The notes under the pieces are model-generated. The model was not told where the DNA came from. It did no database searches and worked only from the letters and a program-made list of their open reading frames with translations. The translations under genes and the position numbers were made by a program. From contig JACCZI010000200.1 in assembly GCA_013696015.1 (NCBI GenBank), forward strand, positions 1 to 11,129: a stretch of 11,129 nt of DNA. The letters are read 5' to 3'. Source of the stretch: Nocardioidaceae bacterium (GTDB lineage Bacteria; Actinomycetota; Actinomycetes; Propionibacteriales; Nocardioidaceae). Every line of letters begins with the position of its first letter. Positions within the stretch are counted from its first letter, which is position 1. This document shows positions 1 to 4,919 of the stretch, piece by piece.

Positions 1-47
1 CGTTCCGCTTCGGGCGGCCGTTGGCCAAGCGGGTGCTGGCGCGGTGA
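1..47 (+). CDS. C-terminal end of an upstream gene (partial)
   Basis: An open frame enters from the left edge (first whole codon at position 3) and ends with TGA at 45-47. Its last residues read FRFGRPLAKRVLAR. This basic tail is too short to identify. The stop lies four bases before the GTG of the next gene, so the two are probably one operon. Stop and start sit in a short direct repeat of GGTGACC. The call rests on reading frame and spacing alone; a chance open stretch is possible. Confidence 0.4.
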   Translation, partial: FRFGRPLAKRVLAR

Positions 48-51
48 CCCG

Positions 52-2184
52 GTGACCGACGGACTGTTGAGCATCTGGGCGCCACTGTCTCCGACCGACT
101 ATCTGCAGCGCACCAACACGGCGCTGCCCTTTCCCCTGGGGGATCACAACGGTCAGCTATTCGTCCGGGCACGGCATGCGCTCCACGCCGGGGTCACGGC
201 ACTCGGCCTGGAGCCGGGCGACCAAGTCCTCATGCCGGCGTACCACCACGGCTCCGAGGTCGAGGCGCTGCGGCGCGCCGGCATCGAATGCGTCTTCTAC
301 GGGGCGACCAAGGACCTGGAACCTGACCTCGACGAGCTCGAGGAGATCGCCGGACCGCGCTGCCGCGCGCTCTACCTCATCCACGTCATGGGGTTCCCTC
401 GCGACGCGGCGCGCTGGCGACGCTGGTGCGACGAGCACGGGCTGCTGTTGATCGAGGACGCCGCCCAGGCATGGCTGTCGACCGTCGACGGCCGACCGGT
501 CGGCCAGTCTGCGGACCTGTCGATCTTCTGTCTGTACAAGATGCTGCCCCTGCCGTACGTCAGCGCGTCCTACACCCGTACGCTGCCGGTCCGACGGGGC
601 GGACCCCGTGTGGACGACAGACGTCGACTCCTCGCGCTGCATGCGGCATGGGCTTCGGGCAAGCTGCCCATGACCCGACTGCTGGACGACCGGCTTTCCG
701 GGAACGGCAGCGGGCAGGGGCAGTTCTCGATCGAGCGGAGCTCCTCGCTGGGTGATCCCACCGCTCGGCCAGGTGCCGGGTCAACATTCCTGCTGCCTCG
801 GCTGGCATGGGAACACGTCGCCCAGGTACGCCGCGAGAACTACCGACTGCTCGCCGAGCAGCTCGCGGACGAAGTCCCCGCTCCCTTCGACCACCTTCTC
901 GAGGGTGCCTCGCCCTTCGCGTTCCCGATCGAGGTGCCCGACAAGACAGCAGTGATCCGTCGACTTGTCGATCGCGGAGTGCAGCCCGTGGACTTCTGGT
1001 CGACTCCCCATCCGGCGGTGCCGCCGGCAGCGGCCGCGTCCGCCGCTGACCGGCGCGCACGTACCGTGGCGTTGCCGGTCCACCACCGGCTCAGCGCCTC
1101 CGATCTGGACCGAATCGTCAGTGCAGTGAGCCCCGACCGCCGGTCCGAAACTCCGTTACAGCTCGAATCAGTCGCCGACCTGGACCAGCTGCGGCCGGAA
1201 TGGACGGACCTCGCGATTCGGACGCGCAACGTCTTTGCCTCCTGGGAGTGGAACCGACTGTGGTGGGAACACTTCGGCAAGGGTCGGAAGCTGACGGCGT
1301 TCGCGCTGCGGGACGCGTCGGGGACACTGCGAGGCATCCTTCCGCTCTACCTGTGGGCGGAACGCCCGATGAAGGTCGGACGGTTCTTGGGGCATCACGC
1401 GGGTGACCAGCTGGGACCGATCTGCGCACCGGGCGACCAGCCGGCGGTGGCTCGGGCCATCCGGAGCCTGCTGCAGAAGCGAGCGTGGGACGTGGTGGTC
1501 GGAGAGCAGCTACCGGCTGCCAGCGTCTGGAGCCGACGGCTCCCCGGCCGCGTCGTGAACCGGGAAGGTAGTCCGATCGTCTGTCTGCGCGAGTCATGGG
1601 AAGAGACCACGGGCAGCTGGAGCCGACGACTGCGCAAAGAGCTGCGGCAGGACGATCGACGTATCCGAGACGAACACGAGGTGCGCATCACCACGGTGAC
1701 AGAACAGGACGACCTGGACGAGGCGCTGGACGGGTTCTTCCGGCTGCACCTGGCGCGGTGGCCAGACGGCACCCGCTTCTCTCGACAGCACAGCTTCCAC
1801 CGGGAGTTCGCGCGCTGCGCGCTCGACCACGGCTGGTTGCGGCTTCGCCACCTCGATGTCGACGGTGAGTCCGCCGCCGCTCGCTACGGGTTCCGCTACG
1901 GCACCGTCGAGTCCGGCTACCAGAGTGGCTGGGCGTCCCAGTTTGGGCGCTATTCGGTCGGCATCTTGATGGTCTCCGACACGATCCAGCAGGCGCAGGC
2001 CGACGGTATGAAGGAGTACCGGTTCCTGCGTGGCAGCGAGCCGTACAAGTACCGGTTCGCCAGCATCGACCCGGGTCTGGAGACTGTGGTCTTCTCCGCC
2101 GGCGGTGTCGCCGGAGCCGCGGCGGCTGCCGCGCCGGCCCTGCGAGCCGTGCGATCGAGATTGCGAAAAGGCGTGGACAGATGA
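52..2184 (+). CDS. Fusion: DegT/DnrJ/EryC1/StrS-type aminotransferase + CelD/FemAB-like GNAT acyltransferase
   Basis: The 710-residue protein has two enzyme halves. Residues about 30-360 resemble the fold-type I PLP enzymes that aminate nucleotide-linked keto-sugars. EDAAQ at 135-139 supplies the Asp (D136) facing the cofactor ring nitrogen. K163 in LYKMLPLP sits where the Schiff-base lysine belongs. The domain ends with the family's RRENYRLL (260-267) and ALPVHH (340-345) segments. The usual glycine-rich stretch after the lysine is replaced by PYVSAS, so activity is likely but not certain. After a linker (about 361-372), residues 373-675 match the CelD/BcsL acetyltransferase family (Acetyltransf_6), ending in the hallmark RFLRGSEPYKYRFA (657-670). 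A low-complexity Ala-rich, then Arg-rich tail follows. Together the halves could aminate and then acylate a sugar. The GTG start lies four bases after the previous stop and has no clear Shine-Dalgarno, suggesting coupling. The ATGA overlap links it to the sulfotransferase. Substrate unknown. Confidence 0.85.
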   Translation: MTDGLLSIWAPLSPTDYLQRTNTALPFPLGDHNGQLFVRARHALHAGVTALGLEPGDQVLMPAYHHGSEVEALRRAGIECVFYGATKDLEPDLDELEEIAGPRCRALYLIHVMGFPRDAARWRRWCDEHGLLLIEDAAQAWLSTVDGRPVGQSADLSIFCLYKMLPLPYVSASYTRTLPVRRGGPRVDDRRRLLALHAAWASGKLPMTRLLDDRLSGNGSGQGQFSIERSSSLGDPTARPGAGSTFLLPRLAWEHVAQVRRENYRLLAEQLADEVPAPFDHLLEGASPFAFPIEVPDKTAVIRRLVDRGVQPVDFWSTPHPAVPPAAAASAADRRARTVALPVHHRLSASDLDRIVSAVSPDRRSETPLQLESVADLDQLRPEWTDLAIRTRNVFASWEWNRLWWEHFGKGRKLTAFALRDASGTLRGILPLYLWAERPMKVGRFLGHHAGDQLGPICAPGDQPAVARAIRSLLQKRAWDVVVGEQLPAASVWSRRLPGRVVNREGSPIVCLRESWEETTGSWSRRLRKELRQDDRRIRDEHEVRITTVTEQDDLDEALDGFFRLHLARWPDGTRFSRQHSFHREFARCALDHGWLRLRHLDVDGESAAARYGFRYGTVESGYQSGWASQFGRYSVGILMVSDTIQQAQADGMKEYRFLRGSEPYKYRFASIDPGLETVVFSAGGVAGAAAAAAPALRAVRSRLRKGVDR

Positions 2185-3137
2185 CGGAACCGGCATCGGC
2201 ACGAGTGCCCAACCTCGTCATCGCCGGCGTCCTCAAGAGCGGCACGACGTCGCTGTTCAACTATCTGGCGCAACATCACGACATCTGCCCGTCCGACGTC
2301 AAGGAGACCCGGTTTTTCGACCCACTGCGCTTCGGCGAGCCGCTGGAGCCGGTGTCCAGGTATGCCGACCACGTCCGACACTGGAAGGCCGAGCGGTACG
2401 CGATCGAGGCCACACCGGGATACCTCTACGGTGGCCAGCGACTCGCGCGGAGCATGCACGAGATCTCTCCCGACGTACGCGTGCTGCTCAGCCTGCGTTC
2501 CCCGTCCGACCGCTGTTGGTCGTCTTTCCGGTTCGTTAAGAGCAGAGCTCGGGTGCCAAAGGCCATGACCTTCGAGGACTACCTCGACCGTTGCTTTGAA
2601 CTAAACCGTCAAGGCATCGACTCCCGGCGCGAGAACCTGACCTACTGGTCACTCGGGAGCGGTTGTTACGCCAGGTGGCTCGAGGCGTGGCACTCCGAGT
2701 ACGGCGACCGGCTCAAGATCGTCTACTTCGACGACGTCAAGAACGACCCGGTAGGAGTCCTGAAGGGCATCTGCGGGTGGCTCGACCTTGACACAGACGT
2801 CGTCGACTCGTTCGACCTCGCAGTCGAGAACAAGACTGAGCAGTATCGCAATGCCCAGGCGCAACGGCTAGCGCTCGCCGTCAACCGCCGCGCGGAACGT
2901 TTCTTTCGGGAGCACCGGACCACCAAGCGCGCACTTCGAGGCATGTACTACCGGGTCAACCGAGAGACGTCACGGCTCACTGTCTCTGCCGCAGCAGCGG
3001 CCACCATGGCCGACTTCTACAAGCCGTGGGACGTCCTGCTGGCGCAGCAGCTGCAGGCCATGCGCGTCCCGCCGCCACCGTGGGGCCTCGAGGGCCGAGC
3101 GCGCGCTCAGCTCGACCGGACGCCGGTGATCGGGTAG
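2181..3137 (+). CDS. PAPS-dependent sulfotransferase (sulfotransferase A)
   Basis: This 318-residue protein would move a sulfuryl group from PAPS to a carbohydrate or lipid hydroxyl or amine. IAGVLKSGTTSL (14-25) is the 5'-phosphosulfate loop with catalytic-type K19. KETRFF (41-46) and ATPGYLY (77-83) follow as in the heparan/NodH-like branch. RSPSDRCWSSFRF (106-118) is the 3'-phosphate site. YWSLGSGCYARWLEAW (155-170) and LKIVYFDDVKNDP (178-190) complete the core. Length fits a complete single-domain enzyme. No signal peptide or membrane segment is visible, so it should act in the cytoplasm. The ATG overlaps the TGA of the fusion gene (ATGA), pointing to translational coupling and a shared pathway, probably surface-polymer modification. 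Its 3' end overlaps the oppositely oriented sulfotransferase B gene by 31 bp. Family call is firm; acceptor unknown. Confidence 0.92.
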   Translation: MTEPASARVPNLVIAGVLKSGTTSLFNYLAQHHDICPSDVKETRFFDPLRFGEPLEPVSRYADHVRHWKAERYAIEATPGYLYGGQRLARSMHEISPDVRVLLSLRSPSDRCWSSFRFVKSRARVPKAMTFEDYLDRCFELNRQGIDSRRENLTYWSLGSGCYARWLEAWHSEYGDRLKIVYFDDVKNDPVGVLKGICGWLDLDTDVVDSFDLAVENKTEQYRNAQAQRLALAVNRRAERFFREHRTTKRALRGMYYRVNRETSRLTVSAAAAATMADFYKPWDVLLAQQLQAMRVPPPPWGLEGRARAQLDRTPVIG

Positions 3138-4084
3138 CCGTACCGGTGCAACAGCGGAAGGCTGGCAGCCGCCGTTGCCAGCTGTCGGTGCCGCGGCATG
3201 CGGCGTCGCCACTTCTCGTCGCTGACTATCGTGACCGATCCGCTGCGAAAGCGATCGGGGTTGCCCGCCACGGTGTGGTTGCCTCCGAGCACGACGGTGT
3301 CGGCGTTCGCAAAGGGCGTCGCAACGCCTTCGTTCATGAAGCCCAGGATGGTCTCAACCGATGTCCTCGGCTGCGCCGCGAAGTCCTCGTACCTCATGAA
3401 CAACCAACGATCGTGCGGCAGCTGACGTCGGAGCAGTTCCGCACTGCCGTTGCTCTCCATCCATCGGAGCGCGATCTTCGCCGGTCGCATGGGCAACATG
3501 ACCGTCGTACCGTCGAGGGCCGGCTTCGCACGTCCCCAGGAGTCGACGACGGCCCGCGGATCACGGACCAGATGCAGGACGTAGTGGTCGATGGACGGCA
3601 GCGCTGCCAGGACTGCCGCATCCGCGGGCCGTTTCGACGAGTCGATGACGACACCGGCCCCGGTGACGTCCACCAGGCGGGAGTACAGGTCGCTGGTGAC
3701 GGCGCGGACGAGCCGGAGGGCAGACCATTCCGTGTGTCGTCCATCGGCGCTGCGCAAGAGGCGGAGCCGGTTGTGGCGGAGCGTCAGCTCACGTTCCGCA
3801 GCGACGATGTCGACGGCCGCCGCTAAGGAGGTGGTCTGGTCGGCGGGCGCGACGCCCAGGACGCCCTGGATGACCCGTGACCAGATCGGGCACCGACTCA
3901 GCGGCAAACCACAGCCACACGGTCGCTGCTCCTGCAGACTACGGTTCCACAGCCAGCGCACCTCGCCGGCGTCGAAACGACCCAGGCCCTCGCCGAGCAC
4001 GGCCGCGAGCACGGTGGTGCCGCTCCGACCGGCTCCGACAATGGAGAGCACCTTGGTGGGTGTGCCGGAGCCGGCGGACGACAT
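3107..4084 (-). CDS. Sulfotransferase family protein (sulfotransferase B)
   Basis: This 325-residue protein belongs to another branch of the PAPS sulfotransferases (Sulfotransfer_3-like). The phosphosulfate loop is GAGRSGTT (17-24), with Arg where sulfotransferase A has the catalytic-type Lys. VIDSSKRP (146-153) and HLVRDPRAVVDSW (171-183) form the central strand and 3'-phosphate site. GNHTVAGNPDRFRSG (268-282) is the conserved C-terminal loop. A Cys cluster, CGC (56-58) plus C65, lies in CGCGLPLSRCPIW and may bind a metal or cap the substrate site. No signal peptide is seen. The ATG at 4082-4084 begins 36 bp after the RTX stop on the same strand, so the two may be cotranscribed. No strong Shine-Dalgarno precedes it, but the start leaves a normal short N-terminus before the loop. 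The TGA lies inside the 3' end of sulfotransferase A. Substrate unknown. Confidence 0.88.
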   Translation of the reverse strand: MSSAGSGTPTKVLSIVGAGRSGTTVLAAVLGEGLGRFDAGEVRWLWNRSLQEQRPCGCGLPLSRCPIWSRVIQGVLGVAPADQTTSLAAAVDIVAAERELTLRHNRLRLLRSADGRHTEWSALRLVRAVTSDLYSRLVDVTGAGVVIDSSKRPADAAVLAALPSIDHYVLHLVRDPRAVVDSWGRAKPALDGTTVMLPMRPAKIALRWMESNGSAELLRRQLPHDRWLFMRYEDFAAQPRTSVETILGFMNEGVATPFANADTVVLGGNHTVAGNPDRFRSGSVTIVSDEKWRRRMPRHRQLATAAASLPLLHRYGYPITGVRSS

Positions 4085-4120
4085 AGCAGGGCGATCCAGC
4101 GATCGTTGCTAGGCGAGCGG

Positions 4121-4801
4121 TTACGGTGTGCAGCCGCTTGTTGCATCACCGACATCGAACAGGCAGACATTGACGCCGCCATTGCCCGCCAAGCGGTCAT
4201 TGGGTGCGCCGTCAACGCCGTCGAGCCTGTCATCACCCGCTCCACCCTGCATGCGGTCGGGGCCGGCGTTGCCGACGAGGGTGTCGTTGCCGTCGCTGCC
4301 GAACAAGAAGTCGCCGCCGGGGCCGCCGCCCAGATTGTCGTTGCCCGGCCCGCCAGCTACCCGGTCGGGACCCCTGCCGCCGCGGATGACGTCATCGCCG
4401 ATGCCGCCGGAGGAGGCATCGGGACCCTTGCCATCCTTGATGTTGTCGTTGCCGCCACCACCCCGCAGGATGTCTTTGTCCGGGCCGCCGCGGAGCCGGT
4501 CGTTGTCGGCGGAGCCTTGGATCTTGTCCTCGCCCTTGCCACCCTTGACAATGTCCTTCCCGCCGTCGCCGCACAGGACGTCGAGGCGACCCTTGCCCCT
4601 AATGACGTCGTTGCCGCCCAGACCGGCTATCACGTCTTTCTTGCGGGTGCCAGTGAGCTTGTCCGGGCCGTCGGTGCCAACGATCGTCGCCGCCCGGCCG
4701 CGGCATGTGACGCCCGCTGCCGCATCGGCTGGTGCTTGGACCGCCGGAACGGACAGGAGGGCAACGATGCCCATCGCCGCGCTCGTCTTCCAGAACCTCA
4801 T
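4121..4801 (-). CDS. Secreted RTX (hemolysin-type) calcium-binding repeat protein
   Basis: This 226-residue protein starts with a Sec-type signal peptide: basic MRFWK, a hydrophobic core to about residue 22, and a likely cut near ADA (25-27). Most of the mature protein is RTX nonapeptide repeat (GGxGxDxU type), which folds as a calcium-filled parallel beta-roll. The xDxU cores fall at exact nine-residue steps from 46 to 190, with one more out of step at 201. Cysteines C33 and C77 lie at the start, C213 and C224 at the end, possibly forming disulfides. No protease, lipase or other catalytic domain is present, so a structural, adhesive or calcium-buffering role is likely. Export is probably by Sec, unlike Gram-negative type I-secreted RTX proteins. 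The ATG has a strong Shine-Dalgarno (GGTAGGAGA). It lies between a cyclic-di-GMP enzyme upstream and sulfotransferase B downstream, all on the same strand. Confidence 0.9.
   Translation of the reverse strand: MRFWKTSAAMGIVALLSVPAVQAPADAAAGVTCRGRAATIVGTDGPDKLTGTRKKDVIAGLGGNDVIRGKGRLDVLCGDGGKDIVKGGKGEDKIQGSADNDRLRGGPDKDILRGGGGNDNIKDGKGPDASSGGIGDDVIRGGRGPDRVAGGPGNDNLGGGPGGDFLFGSDGNDTLVGNAGPDRMQGGAGDDRLDGVDGAPNDRLAGNGGVNVCLFDVGDATSGCTP
4190..4666 (-). repeat. 27-bp-period coding repeat (RTX nonapeptide array)
   Basis: The repeat lies within the RTX gene. Seventeen xDxU units start at residues 46, 55, 64 and so on to 190 without a phase break, followed by one unit displaced by two residues at 201. 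Examples are NDVI, KDIV, NDNI, DDVI and NDTL. Unit 10 (PDAS, 127-130) is degenerate. The early units carry many lysines (for example KDIVKGGKGEDKI), the later ones are more acidic or neutral. DNA-level identity is imperfect, so this is an old, diverged repeat. Confidence 0.88.
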
Positions 4802-4919
4802 GTGTTTCTCCTACCCGTATGGAGGCCACCGACTCGGTGCATTGCAGTCCGGAGGCTACTGCATTCGGTGGCTCACGGTGACCAAACACATCACACGAGC
4901 ACCGGCCATCCCACATCCG
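4802..4919 (-). promoter_or_regulatory. Structured 5' leader and Shine-Dalgarno of the RTX gene
   Basis: The whole gap between the GGDEF-EAL stop and the RTX start is described here. The Shine-Dalgarno GGTAGGAGA occupies 4807-4815. In transcript order, GCCACCGA (4872-4865) can pair with TCGGTGGC (4832-4825). Inside this, TGCAGT (4863-4858) pairs with ACTGCA (4848-4843) around a loop containing GCCTCC. A second CACCG (4839-4835) can instead pair locally with CGGTG (4831-4827). A second CTCC (4824-4821) faces GGAG (4811-4808) of the Shine-Dalgarno across nine bases. Competing stems that can hide the ribosome site suggest a regulated leader, ligand unknown. No convincing -35/-10 pair was found, so the transcript may start here or upstream of the GGDEF-EAL gene. 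Confidence 0.45.

Noticed and set aside
1594..2459. Minus-strand open frames antisense to the fusion gene and the first sulfotransferase
   Set aside because: No domain motifs or ribosome site; they coincide with strongly conserved motifs on the plus strand.
4841..4860. Cyclic-di-GMP-I (GEMM) riboswitch in the RTX leader
   Set aside because: GCCTCCGG in the inner loop recalls a GEMM segment, but the conserved CACAGGGCAAACC and tetraloop-receptor parts are missing and the leader is too short for the two-helix aptamer.
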